44,516 nucleotides of DNA from Candidatus Gastranaerophilales bacterium (GTDB lineage Bacteria > Cyanobacteriota > Vampirovibrionia > Gastranaerophilales > Gastranaerophilaceae): assembly GCA_023662705.1 (NCBI GenBank), contig JAMPIM010000012.1:1-44516 (forward strand). Reading direction: 5' to 3'. Of this stretch, positions 17,234-25,419 are shown piece by piece. The notes below the pieces were generated by a model that saw only the letters and a list, made by a program, of their open reading frames with translations, did no database searches and was not told the origin of the DNA. A program made the translations under genes and the position numbers. The number at the start of each line of letters is the position of its first letter. Positions within the stretch are counted from its first letter, which is position 1.

Positions 17234-18527
17234 TTAATACCCCCATATTTATTACCTCATCGTTAAATCTTGTGACCTTAGCGCCTAAGCCTCTTAGTTT
17301 AGCTTCAAAACACTCATAGCCTCTATCGATATGATGAAGTTTTTCTACGATTGATTCTCCGTTAGCCATTAATGCTGCAATCACTAACGCAGCCCCTGCT
17401 CTTAAATCAGGCGCAGCAATGTTAGCTCCTGAAAGATGCTTAACTCCTTTAATAATGGCATGGTTTCTATCCTGATGAATATCAGCACCCATTCTTCTTA
17501 AATCAGGTACCTGCATAAATCTGTTTTCGTATAAACTTTCAGTAATGATACCTACGCTGTTTGCAGTTGTTAAAAGAGTCATTGCAATAGCCTGTAAATC
17601 GGTTGGGAACCCAGGATAAGGCTGGGTTACAAAGTTAACCGAGTTTAATCTGTTCTTACAGCTTACTTCAATAGCAGTAGGCTCAGCAAGTTTAATACTT
17701 GCACCCATTTGGATTAATTTGTCATTAAAGAATGTCAAATGAGCGGGATAGATATTTTTAATCAATGCTTTTCCTTTTGTAGCAACAACTGCTGCCATAA
17801 AAGTACCTGCTTCAATTCTGTCAGGGATAGTCGTGTATTCAGCAGGATGAAGCTGTTCTAATTTTACACCGTTGATTACGATTTCAGAAGTTCCTGCACC
17901 AGTGATATCTGCGCCGATTGTGTTTAAGAAATTAGCTAAGTCAACGATTTCAGGCTCTTGAGCAGCGTTTTGGATTCTAGTAGAACCTTGAGCGGTAACA
18001 GCTGCAAGCATTAAGTTTTCAGTAGCCCCAACAGACGGAATATCAAGATAAATATCTGCACCGACAAGTTTTGGAGCTTTAGCATGAACATAACCGTTTT
18101 CGATTTTCATTTTTGCGCCTAATGTTTCCAATCCTTTGATATGGAAATCTACTCTGCGTTCACCGATAGCGCATCCTCCTGGAAGAGCAACAATAGCTTC
18201 TTTGCATCTTGAAACAAGCGCTCCTAATACGGTAAATGAAGCTCGCATTTTGCTTACGAGTTCATACTTAGCCGTGATCGAAGTAATATTTGTGGCATCA
18301 ACGGTTACTGATTTTTCAGCTTTATTGTAGTCATATTTCGCGCCCAAATCAGAAAGAACATTAAGCATAATTGCAACATCCGTTAGCTCAGGCACATTAT
18401 AAATCTTGGTACAGCCTTTAACTAAAAGTGTAGCTGCCAAAAGTTTCAAAACAGAATTTTTAGCGCCGCCAACGGAAACTTCTCCTCTAAGAGTTTCACC
18501 GCCCTGTATCTTAAACTTCTCTACCAA
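17217..18527 (-). CDS. murA: UDP-N-acetylglucosamine 1-carboxyvinyltransferase
   Basis: MurA transfers enolpyruvate from PEP to UDP-GlcNAc, the first committed step of peptidoglycan synthesis, and is the target of fosfomycin. The 436-residue protein has the EPT fold, with GGAKNSVLKLLAATLL at residues 20-35 (Lys23, Asn24), the loop ALPGGCAIGERRVDFH with catalytic Cys119, so it should be fosfomycin-sensitive by that residue, and PYPGFPTDLQA near 303. The start is TTG 18527: GGAGG lies just upstream, no ATG or GTG is nearby, and the next residues match the normal MurA N-terminus. It is the first gene of the seven-gene operon that ends with pdxA. Confidence 0.96.
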   Translation of the reverse strand: MVEKFKIQGGETLRGEVSVGGAKNSVLKLLAATLLVKGCTKIYNVPELTDVAIMLNVLSDLGAKYDYNKAEKSVTVDATNITSITAKYELVSKMRASFTVLGALVSRCKEAIVALPGGCAIGERRVDFHIKGLETLGAKMKIENGYVHAKAPKLVGADIYLDIPSVGATENLMLAAVTAQGSTRIQNAAQEPEIVDLANFLNTIGADITGAGTSEIVINGVKLEQLHPAEYTTIPDRIEAGTFMAAVVATKGKALIKNIYPAHLTFFNDKLIQMGASIKLAEPTAIEVSCKNRLNSVNFVTQPYPGFPTDLQAIAMTLLTTANSVGIITESLYENRFMQVPDLRRMGADIHQDRNHAIIKGVKHLSGANIAAPDLRAGAALVIAALMANGESIVEKLHHIDRGYECFEAKLRGLGAKVTRFNDEVINMGVLNESRL

Positions 18528-18607
18528 AATTCCTCCAATCTAACCAATATTATCATACAATTAAACAGTTTGTATGTAAAGAGGTATTGGTATGAGTTTT
18601 ACTTTAA

Positions 18608-19861
18608 TTATGCTTCAAGTTTAAAAGCTTCTCTAAAAATATTTGTGTCAAAAGTGAATTCTGCGGTTTGAGCTTTGTTTGGTTCTTGTTCACTTACGCC
18701 CATATTATTAGCATATTCTCTTGCATAGTTTTCAAGTTCTTTATTTGCATCTGCAATTTTTGACCAAGAACCTGTAGCAGTGATCATTGCTTCTGATTGT
18801 GCATTATAAGCTCCAACAAGATTCTGAGCTCCTTCATTATATTGTCCGATACCGTTTGCAAAGTTAACAAAGTGTGATAGTCCTTGAGCCATACCGTTAA
18901 CTGATTGACCAATTTGTGAAAAACCACTGATTGCACCTTGCATTAAAACTGTACCAGCTGCAATTTTGTCAGTACCGCTTGCAATTAGTTGAGCGCCTTC
19001 TGAACCGGTTACTAAAGCTTGTGGGCCGCTTTCCATTGCAGTGCCTGCCGCAACTTGTTTCCCACCTAAAACACTTTTTTCAATGCTATCTGCTTGAAGT
19101 TGAATGTTTTCTGTAGTAAGTCTTGCTGCTTCTTCTAAATTTGATTGAATATCTTGAGTTCCTTCGTTAACAGTTTCTGTAATTAAATCTGAAACTTCTT
19201 GTAAGTCTTCTGATGCTGTAGCAACAACTTTATTTTGAGTTTCAATTTCAGCCTGTAATTCTTGAACTGATGTAACAAGGCTTCCAATTGTTCCACAAGC
19301 TGCTAAGATAGCAGAAATAGCAGCTGTTCTGTCTTCAGGTTTAGATTCAGGATTATTTAAGATTTTTTTATTTTCGTCAATAATTTCTAATTGAGCTTCT
19401 AATTGAGCTTGAGCTTCTGCAATTTTACCTTTTTCTCCGCCAAGTTCTTTAATTTTTTCTAATGCAGTTTCGATTGTTAATTTGTCAGCATCACATCTGT
19501 CTAAAAGAGCTTGTAAAGTGTCATTAATACCTTTGAATGTTTCTTCTGCATTTTGAGTATTTGTTTCAACTGCATTTTCATTTGCACCAGTTGTTTTATC
19601 AGCTTTTTGAGCATTATTTGTTGAAAGATCTGTAAAAATGCTCATAGCTTTGCTTACCATTGATTGAACAGCGTAAGCTTTTTGTTCGTCACTTCCATTG
19701 CTTAAAGTTTGGAGTGCATTTGAAAACCAAGCTATATTTCCGTAAGTCTGACCACCAACCATTGAGCCTACCATGTTGAGAGCGCCTTGAGCATCAATGC
19801 CGTTTGTACCGTAGTACATACCCATATTCATCATTTGCATTGCATCTAAATTAGGTGTCAT
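18608..19861 (-). CDS. Large helical, coiled-coil-rich protein of unknown function
   Basis: The 417-residue product has no cleavable signal peptide and only one cysteine-poor domain style. The first 60 residues are rich in Met, Gly, Asn and Gln. Residues about 100-255 are strongly helical and heptad-like (ALEKIKELGGEKGKIAEAQAQ, then IQSNLEEAARLTTENIQLQ). Residues about 262-350 are small-residue helices (Gly, Ala, Ser), for instance GTDKIAAGTVLMQGAISG. The tail ends in ordinary charged residues. This mix of coiled coil and Gly/Ala-rich amphipathic helix resembles secreted pore-forming or translocator-type proteins, but I see no family motif and assign no function. It appears monocistronic; a weak AGGA lies 12 bases upstream of the ATG. 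Confidence 0.6.
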   Translation of the reverse strand: MTPNLDAMQMMNMGMYYGTNGIDAQGALNMVGSMVGGQTYGNIAWFSNALQTLSNGSDEQKAYAVQSMVSKAMSIFTDLSTNNAQKADKTTGANENAVETNTQNAEETFKGINDTLQALLDRCDADKLTIETALEKIKELGGEKGKIAEAQAQLEAQLEIIDENKKILNNPESKPEDRTAAISAILAACGTIGSLVTSVQELQAEIETQNKVVATASEDLQEVSDLITETVNEGTQDIQSNLEEAARLTTENIQLQADSIEKSVLGGKQVAAGTAMESGPQALVTGSEGAQLIASGTDKIAAGTVLMQGAISGFSQIGQSVNGMAQGLSHFVNFANGIGQYNEGAQNLVGAYNAQSEAMITATGSWSKIADANKELENYAREYANNMGVSEQEPNKAQTAEFTFDTNIFREAFKLEA

Positions 19862-19940
19862 CTTACTTAAAAATCCTATAATACCATCTTATATATATAA
19901 AAAGTATTTATTTTATAGGTAATTTCAGGCTTTTTAGTAT

Positions 19941-19969
19941 TTGTTACAAAACTTTACAAAATTTATAGC
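19941..19969 (+). promoter_or_regulatory. Promoter of the small LuxR-type regulator
   Basis: TTGTTA (19941-19946) and TATAGC (19964-19969) are 17 bases apart. The predicted leader contains a direct repeat, TTGACGG at 19973-19979 and 19988-19994, and an eight-codon upstream reading frame. Confidence 0.4.
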
Positions 19970-20012
19970 TACTTGACGGATATACTTTTGACGGTGAATG
20001 GAGTACAACAAA

Positions 20013-20039
20013 ATGGATGGAGAAATGAAAAAGGATTAA
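20013..20039 (+). CDS. Possible eight-codon leader peptide upstream of the LuxR-type gene
   Basis: ATG 20013 opens an eight-codon frame (MDGEMKKD) ending with TAA at 20037-20039, four bases before the regulator ATG. GGAG lies about ten bases upstream. The stop overlaps the region that would serve as the regulator ribosome binding site (AAAGGATTAAGAG), so translation could be coupled. It may be chance. Confidence 0.3.
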   Translation: MDGEMKKD

Positions 20040-20043
20040 GAGA

Positions 20044-20259
20044 ATGACTCAAATATTGACGGAAAGAGAGAAAAGTGTACTATTTTTGTTGGCGCAAGGT
20101 TTAAAAAATGAAGAAATTTCAAAAATGCTGCATATTTCTGTGCATACAACTAAAGCTCATTTGGAAATGATTTATGAAAAACTGGGTGTAAAGAATCGTG
20201 TACAAGCAGCTATTAAAGCAATTGTAATCGGAGTAGTTGATATAAAAGAATTAGTGTAA
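20044..20259 (+). CDS. Single-domain LuxR/GerE-type DNA-binding regulator
   Basis: All 71 residues make up one LuxR_C helix-turn-helix: LTEREKSVLFLLAQGLKNEEISKML followed by HISVHTTKAHLEMIYEKLGVKNRVQAA, with the Glu, the recognition helix and the Val-Lys-Asn-Arg signature in place. There is no receiver or ligand-binding domain, so it resembles stand-alone GerE-type regulators that act through dimerisation and are controlled by their own level. The gene has its own promoter and strong terminator and lies between the 417-residue helical protein and pnp, both on the other strand. Targets are unknown. Confidence 0.88.
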   Translation: MTQILTEREKSVLFLLAQGLKNEEISKMLHISVHTTKAHLEMIYEKLGVKNRVQAAIKAIVIGVVDIKELV

Positions 20260-20260
20260 T

Positions 20261-20295
20261 AAAAAACGGGTGCTGCATTTGCAGCACCCGTTTAA
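20261..20295. terminator. Bidirectional terminator between the LuxR-type gene and pnp
   Basis: A 13-bp perfect stem (20264-20276 with 20281-20293, core CGGGTGCTGC) with loop ATTT, A-rich on one side and T-rich on the other, serves both convergent genes. Confidence 0.9.
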
Positions 20296-20308
20296 TTTTA
20301 TTCAAAGA

Positions 20309-22447
20309 CTAGCCTAATTTAGCTTTGTCTTCTTCTGTTACACCTTTAATTGTAAGGTTAACTCTGCCTTTGTCATCGATTTTGATAACCTTAACGATAA
20401 CTTCGTCACCGATGTTAACGTGCGGTTCAATTGTTTCGATTCTTTCCTGACAGATTTGAGAAATGTGAACCATACCGTCTTTGCCGCCGCCTAATTCAAC
20501 GAACGCACCGATAGGGATGATTCTTACAACTTTTCCCTTGATAACCATACCAACTTCAGGTTTGAATGTTAAATCGTTAATCATTTTTTTAGCGATTGCA
20601 GCACCTTCCTGATCATTAGATGTGATTGTTACAACACCAGTATCCTGAATATCGATTTCAGCACCAGAAGCTTCAATAATAGCTCGGATTTGTTTTCCGC
20701 CAGGTCCGATAACTGTTCCGATATCTTCTGTAGGGATTGTCATTGTAGTAATGCTTGGTGCAAATGGTGATAATGATTTAGCAGGTTCAGTGATAACTTT
20801 TCTCATTTCGCCTAAGATATGAAGTCTGCCTTCTTTAGCTTGTGCTAAAGCTCTTCTAAGAGTATCATTTGCAATACCTTTAGCTTTCATATCCATTTGA
20901 AGAGCTGTGATACCATCATCGTTACCTGTAACTTTGAAGTCCATATCGCCAAGGAAGTCTTCAATACCTTGGATATCTGTTAATACAACAGGTTCTTTGC
21001 CTTCTTCGGTAATCATACCCATTGCAACACCGCCAATCATACATTTAACAGGAACACCTGCGTTCATCAATGCCATTGAAGAACCACAAGTTGAACCCAT
21101 TGATGTAGAACCGTTTGATTCCAATACATCAGATGTTACACGGATTGTGTATCCGAATTCTTCCTGAGAAGGTAGAGCAGGGATGTTTGCTCTTTCTGCT
21201 AAGTTACCGTGACCAACTTCACGTCTTCCAGGGCCTCTTAAAGGTTTTACTTCGCCAACTGAGAAACCAGGGAAGATGTATTTATGCATATATGTTTTTT
21301 CTGTTTCAGGGTCAACACCATCAAGTTCTTGTTTCATACCCGGACCAGCAAGAGTTGCTACAGAAAGGATTTGTGTTTGTCCTCTTGTAAATACCGCAGA
21401 ACCGTGTGCACGAGGAATAACCCCAACTTCACACCAGATAGGACGAACTTCATTCGGCTTACGTCCGTCAGCACGAACACCTTCATCAAGAATCATTGCA
21501 CGCATAATTTTCTTTTCTGCTGCTTTGAATTCTTCTGCAACAAAGTCAATGCCTGTTTCTTCAATAATTTGGTGGATGTAGTGATCATCAGGAAGAGCTT
21601 CAACGCGTTCTTTAACAAGCTTTTTAGCTTCTTCAAGTTTTTGTTGTCTGTATGCTCTGTCAAAGTTGTGGTAAGCATCGAAAATCATATCGTGAGCAAC
21701 TTCGTTGATAAGGTTTTTCAATTCAGTTGTGTCATAAGGGTTAACGAATTCTTGTTTTTCAACTCCGCAAAGTTTAGCGAATTCAACCTGAGCGTCACAT
21801 TGTTTTCTGATTTCGCCTTGAGCAAATTCAACAGCAGCCATAATATCATCTTCTGAAACAAATTTACATCCTGCTTCAACCATGATAACGCTATCGTGAG
21901 TACCTGATACAACGATATCAAGGTCAGATGCTTTTGCTTGCTGGTGAGTTGGGTTAGCAACTAACTGACCGTCAACTTTTGAAACTCTTACAGCACCGAT
22001 AGGTCCTTCGAAAGGAGCGCCGCTTAGCATTAATGCGCAAGATGCGCCTAACATAGCCAATGTATCAGGCTGATTTTGCTGGTCGTAGCTGAATAATTGA
22101 GCTACGATTTGAATATCATTTCTGTATCCTTTAGGGAACAGAGGTCTAATAGGTCTATCTATCAAACGTGAAACAAGGATTGCCTTATCACTTGCTTTAC
22201 CTTCTGAACGGTTGTAACCGCCAGGGATACGTCCGATAGAAGACATTCTTTCTTCATAGTCAATAAGAAGTGGGAAGAAATCAATCCCAACTCTTGGTTC
22301 TTTTGAAACTACGCAGTGAACAAACAACATAGTGTCGCCGCATCTTACGGTAACGCTTCCGTTAGTTGATTGTCCATACTTGCCGGTTTCTACAGTGACG
22401 GTTTTTCCGCCGATTTCAATTTGAAAACTTTTTGTTTCCGGTACCAT
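20309..22447 (-). CDS. pnp: Polyribonucleotide nucleotidyltransferase (PNPase)
   Basis: PNPase degrades RNA from the 3' end with phosphate and is a core part of RNA turnover. At 712 residues it has the normal length and order: a first RNase PH domain (from IEIGGKTVTVETGKYGQ, with SRLIDRPIRPLFPKG), a linking helical domain, a second catalytic RNase PH domain (ILSVATL, PGFSVGEVKPLRGPGRREVGHG, then SSMALMNAGVP and DFLGDMDFKVTGND with the metal-binding Asp residues), a KH domain (IPTEDIGTVIGPGGKQIRAI) and a C-terminal S1 domain (GKVVRIIPIGAFVELGGGKDG). The gene is monocistronic, as the rpsO gene usually found upstream is not here. Confidence 0.97.
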   Translation of the reverse strand: MVPETKSFQIEIGGKTVTVETGKYGQSTNGSVTVRCGDTMLFVHCVVSKEPRVGIDFFPLLIDYEERMSSIGRIPGGYNRSEGKASDKAILVSRLIDRPIRPLFPKGYRNDIQIVAQLFSYDQQNQPDTLAMLGASCALMLSGAPFEGPIGAVRVSKVDGQLVANPTHQQAKASDLDIVVSGTHDSVIMVEAGCKFVSEDDIMAAVEFAQGEIRKQCDAQVEFAKLCGVEKQEFVNPYDTTELKNLINEVAHDMIFDAYHNFDRAYRQQKLEEAKKLVKERVEALPDDHYIHQIIEETGIDFVAEEFKAAEKKIMRAMILDEGVRADGRKPNEVRPIWCEVGVIPRAHGSAVFTRGQTQILSVATLAGPGMKQELDGVDPETEKTYMHKYIFPGFSVGEVKPLRGPGRREVGHGNLAERANIPALPSQEEFGYTIRVTSDVLESNGSTSMGSTCGSSMALMNAGVPVKCMIGGVAMGMITEEGKEPVVLTDIQGIEDFLGDMDFKVTGNDDGITALQMDMKAKGIANDTLRRALAQAKEGRLHILGEMRKVITEPAKSLSPFAPSITTMTIPTEDIGTVIGPGGKQIRAIIEASGAEIDIQDTGVVTITSNDQEGAAIAKKMINDLTFKPEVGMVIKGKVVRIIPIGAFVELGGGKDGMVHISQICQERIETIEPHVNIGDEVIVKVIKIDDKGRVNLTIKGVTEEDKAKLG

Positions 22448-22524
22448 TTTTCCTTCTTTCTCCGGCTACTCGAAAGCCGGATGCTTCCATTAAATTGTTT
22501 TTTATTTTCATGTCAAATTATACA

Positions 22525-22559
22525 TAAAAAAAGACTTCCAGTAAAGGAAGTCTTTTTTA
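22525..22559 (-). terminator. Terminator of the prepilin-like gene
   Basis: The stem AAAAAAGACTTCC / GGAAGTCTTTTTT (22527-22539 with 22546-22558), loop AGTAAA, lies two bases past the prepilin gene stop codon and carries a T-run on the minus strand. Confidence 0.88.
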
Positions 22560-22561
22560 TA

Positions 22562-23257
22562 TTATCTCATTTTGTACATAACTTTCATATTGTTTTCAAA
22601 TATTGAGCCTGTACAAGTGTAATAGCGGTTATTTGTTGGTATTGCATCATTAGCACAATTATTTTGCCATTGAGGATCAGCATCGTTTAGATTCCATCTG
22701 AAAGAACCGACTGGAACTAGAGAACCGTCATTTCTGAAACTGAATGCAAATACATCTGTTCCAGGTAGGTTAGGAGATGCATTTCCATTAATATCAACAA
22801 TAACAACGCCTATTGATTTATTATGCGGAGCTGTATTTCCAGCTGGTCGCATAGCCCAGAAGTTAATAAAATAAATAGCCCCGTCTTTTGCTACCCAACT
22901 AAATCCATCATTTCTTATATTAGCAGCGCCAACGGCAGAATCTGTTGCAACACTATAGGCAGTTCCTCTATAGCGTGTTATTTTTAAATGATTACTTAAA
23001 GACTCTGCATAGCTGTTGACTCCATTTGCATCTCCTTCAGAGGTATAAAATCCGCCATCAGATAAAGAATCAACGTTGTTTTCTTCTAATAACGCTTGGT
23101 TAGCCTGTTCAAACATAGATACAGCTTTTCCTAATTTAGGTCCAACCTGTGCACCTTGTGTATCATTCAATAAAGCAGGAAGTGTCAATGCAGAAATTAC
23201 ACCGATAATACCAAGTGTAATTAACACTTCTGCCAGAGTAAATCCAAATTTTTTCAT
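22562..23257 (-). CDS. Prepilin-like protein (type IV pilin / type II secretion pseudopilin family)
   Basis: The N-terminus MKKFG-FTLAEVLITLGIIGVI is a class III signal: prepilin peptidase would cut after Gly5 and methylate Phe6, and Glu10 is the conserved mature Glu5 that guides subunit assembly. A single hydrophobic helix follows, then a 200-residue globular domain. The C-terminus has NNCAND and YYTCTG, two cysteines about 15 residues apart that could form the disulfide loop common in pilins. It could form a minor pilus subunit or a DNA-uptake or secretion pseudopilus. It has its own terminator and no other pilus gene beside it; prepilin peptidase is encoded at 39331. Confidence 0.85.
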   Translation of the reverse strand: MKKFGFTLAEVLITLGIIGVISALTLPALLNDTQGAQVGPKLGKAVSMFEQANQALLEENNVDSLSDGGFYTSEGDANGVNSYAESLSNHLKITRYRGTAYSVATDSAVGAANIRNDGFSWVAKDGAIYFINFWAMRPAGNTAPHNKSIGVVIVDINGNASPNLPGTDVFAFSFRNDGSLVPVGSFRWNLNDADPQWQNNCANDAIPTNNRYYTCTGSIFENNMKVMYKMR

Positions 23258-23304
23258 ACAAAACCTCTCTAAAATTTTATGAATTTATATATGAAGTATA
23301 GCAT

Positions 23305-23335
23305 AAAAAAGGCCGGTTATCAACCGACCTTTTTA
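23305..23335 (-). terminator. Terminator of the rpsE-rpmD-rplO-secY operon
   Basis: On the minus strand GGTCGGTT pairs with AACCGGCC (one U-G wobble) around a GAT loop and ends in a T-run, three bases after the secY stop. On the plus strand the same position is a C-A mismatch, so the terminator is directed at secY. Confidence 0.8.
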
Positions 23336-23337
23336 TT

Positions 23338-24681
23338 TTATTCTTTTAGGAATGATTCATAATTCCTTGCTAACAGGTGAGTTTTAACCTGATTTATTAA
23401 ATCAAGTGCAACCCCAACCATGATTATCAGTGATGTAGCCCCGATACCTTGCAGAGTTGTTATACCTGTAATATAACTCGCAAATGCAGGAACCAATGCG
23501 ATAATACCTAATCCCATAGCACCAATAAAGGTTGTTTTGGTTAAGATTTTATCCAATGCTTCCGCTGTCGGTCTTCCGGGTTTTACACCAGGGATAGAAG
23601 AACCGTATTTCTTCAGATTGTCTGCAATTTCTTTTGGCTGCATATTTGGCATAATTGAAGCGTAAAAGAAAGTCAATGCAACAATCATAACGAAATATAT
23701 TGCATAGTATGTTGCTCCGCTTGGGTTGAATACGTGATGTAATGTTACAATCATATTCTGTATCCAACCTTCAGGTAATTTAGCTTGTCCTATGATTTCC
23801 AAGATCGTAGATGGAAACAGAAGGATTGCGACAGCAAAGATAATTGGCATTACACCGCCCGGATTAAGTTTGAACGGAATAAATGTGTTAACTCCGCCAT
23901 AAACTTTGTTACCAACCTGTCTTTTAGGATTTACAATAATAACCTTTCTTATAGCTTCCTGCATAATAACGATGAAAATCATTGTTACGAAGAAAATTGC
24001 TAATAAGAACATTAAGTTCCAACCTAAAGACGGTTGTCCGGCAATCATTTGAGCTGTTCTTGAAGAATAAAGCGGAATCCCTGATAAAATACCGCAGAAA
24101 ATGATTAAAGAGCCGCCGTTTCCGATGCCTTTTTCTGTGATAAGTTCAGATAACCACATTACAAGAACAGAACCTGCTGTTAATGTTAAAACAGAAGAAA
24201 TGTAAAACATTGTATGGTTTACACCTGCAATGATTGCATTTGTATGAGCCATAAATCCCATAAAAATTATAGCTTGGAAAGCTGCTAATACAACCGTAAA
24301 GATACGTGTGTATTGAGAAAGTTTTCTTCTGCCAGCTTCACCATCTTCTTTCTGTAATTTTTCCAATGCAGGAATAATTACAGCCATTAACTGCATGATG
24401 ATTGATGATGTAATATAAGGACCAATCCCAAGTGCAAATATTGAAACTTTTCCTAAAGCTCCGCCTGAGAATAAGTCTAAGAAACCTAAGATATTATTCT
24501 GGCTTGCTAAATTAGAGAAAAATTCATTGTTTACACCATACAGTGGCAAATGAATGCCGAAGCGGAACAATATAAGCATTAAGAAAGTGAAAATTAATTT
24601 CTCTTTCAAGCCTGATGCATTCCACATTGACATCAAATCTGCTGTTGTAGGAATTCTCATTCCGCCGTTTACACCTGCCAT
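23338..24681 (-). CDS. secY: Preprotein translocase subunit SecY
   Basis: SecY is the channel of the Sec translocon in the inner membrane. The 447-residue product has ten membrane segments and the family signatures: FRFGIHLPLYGVN, the plug region FSGGALGKVSIFALGIGPYITSSIIMQL, GEAGRRKLSQYTR in cytoplasmic loop C2, TEKGIGNGGSLIIF, and the C5 loop with RPTAEALDKI after PKEIADNLKKYGSSIPGVKPG. It is the last gene of the ribosomal protein operon, sharing one base with the rplO stop codon. Unlike the usual spc operon no adk, map or infA gene follows; a terminator closes the unit. Confidence 0.97.
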   Translation of the reverse strand: MAGVNGGMRIPTTADLMSMWNASGLKEKLIFTFLMLILFRFGIHLPLYGVNNEFFSNLASQNNILGFLDLFSGGALGKVSIFALGIGPYITSSIIMQLMAVIIPALEKLQKEDGEAGRRKLSQYTRIFTVVLAAFQAIIFMGFMAHTNAIIAGVNHTMFYISSVLTLTAGSVLVMWLSELITEKGIGNGGSLIIFCGILSGIPLYSSRTAQMIAGQPSLGWNLMFLLAIFFVTMIFIVIMQEAIRKVIIVNPKRQVGNKVYGGVNTFIPFKLNPGGVMPIIFAVAILLFPSTILEIIGQAKLPEGWIQNMIVTLHHVFNPSGATYYAIYFVMIVALTFFYASIMPNMQPKEIADNLKKYGSSIPGVKPGRPTAEALDKILTKTTFIGAMGLGIIALVPAFASYITGITTLQGIGATSLIIMVGVALDLINQVKTHLLARNYESFLKE

Positions 24682-25130
24682 TATACTAATTCAACCTTTC
24701 CGCCTGCTGCTTCGATTTTAGCTTTTGCTGATGGTGATACATAATCAGCTTTAACTGTAATAGCTTTTTTGATTTCACCGTTGCCTAAAATTCTTAAACC
24801 GTCGCAAGAAGGATGAGCTTTTCTGATTTCTTTAAGAGATGCTAAAGAAATTTCAGTGATAGATAATGCTTCTAATCTGCCTACATTGATTTCTGCATAA
24901 TTTCTAGGGTTTACAAGTTCAAAACCTTTCAATTTAGGCAATCTTCTGTAAGCAGGCATTTGTCCGCCTTCAAAACCTCTTTTAGCTGTTCTTCCTGAAC
25001 GTTGTCCTTCACCGTTATGACCGCGGCAAGATGTTTTACCATGTCCTGATGAACGTCCTCGTCCTACTCTTTTTGATTTTCCTGTTGCACCTTCTGCAGG
25101 TCTTAAATCTTCTAATGTTATATTTGTCAT
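24681..25130 (-). CDS. rplO: 50S ribosomal protein L15
   Basis: The 149-residue protein has the typical very basic, glycine-rich N-terminal part (RPAEGATGKSKRVGRGRSSG, GKTSCRGHNGEGQRSG) that threads into 23S rRNA, then RGFEGGQMPAYRRLPKLKGF and a compact C-terminal domain ending in AKIEAAGGKVELV. Length matches the family (about 144). The start at 25130 follows an A-rich Shine-Dalgarno region, about 56 bases after the rpmD stop. Confidence 0.97.
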   Translation of the reverse strand: MTNITLEDLRPAEGATGKSKRVGRGRSSGHGKTSCRGHNGEGQRSGRTAKRGFEGGQMPAYRRLPKLKGFELVNPRNYAEINVGRLEALSITEISLASLKEIRKAHPSCDGLRILGNGEIKKAITVKADYVSPSAKAKIEAAGGKVELV

Positions 25131-25186
25131 TTTATTTTACCTTTCTTCCCTTGCGCAAAATCTTTGATTTCACTCGGGTTACTTTA

Positions 25187-25366
25187 TTATTCAGATACTT
25201 CTACTAAGTGTGAAATTTTGTTTGCCATGCCCAAGATTGTAGCACTGTCATAGTGTTCAACAACCTGGTTAAGTTTTCTTAGGCCTAATGATTGTGCAAC
25301 TTTTCTTTGTGATTCAGAAGCACCGATTAAGCTTTTTACTAATTTTATTTTAATTTGTTTAGCCAT
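25187..25366 (-). CDS. rpmD: 50S ribosomal protein L30
   Basis: A 59-residue frame between rplO and rpsE reads MAKQIKIKLVKSLIG, then RKVAQSLGLRKLNQVVEH and ATILGMANKISHLVEV, which are the L30 hallmarks, including the Gln/Arg-rich helix and the DSATILGM-type segment. Order S5-L30-L15 and length (E. coli L30 is 59 residues) agree fully. The ATG at 25366 has AAGGA upstream (TTTATCCTT on the plus strand). Confidence 0.95.
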   Translation of the reverse strand: MAKQIKIKLVKSLIGASESQRKVAQSLGLRKLNQVVEHYDSATILGMANKISHLVEVSE

Positions 25367-25419
25367 TTTTATTTATCCTTTATAATTTACTATTTTTAAA
25401 ACGTAACTTAAATAGCCCA

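Noticed and set aside
21284..21856. Long open frame of 190 codons on the plus strand inside pnp
   Set aside because: It lies fully antisense to PNPase, its product has biased Phe/Asn/Ser/Cys composition and no domain, and no ribosome binding site is present.
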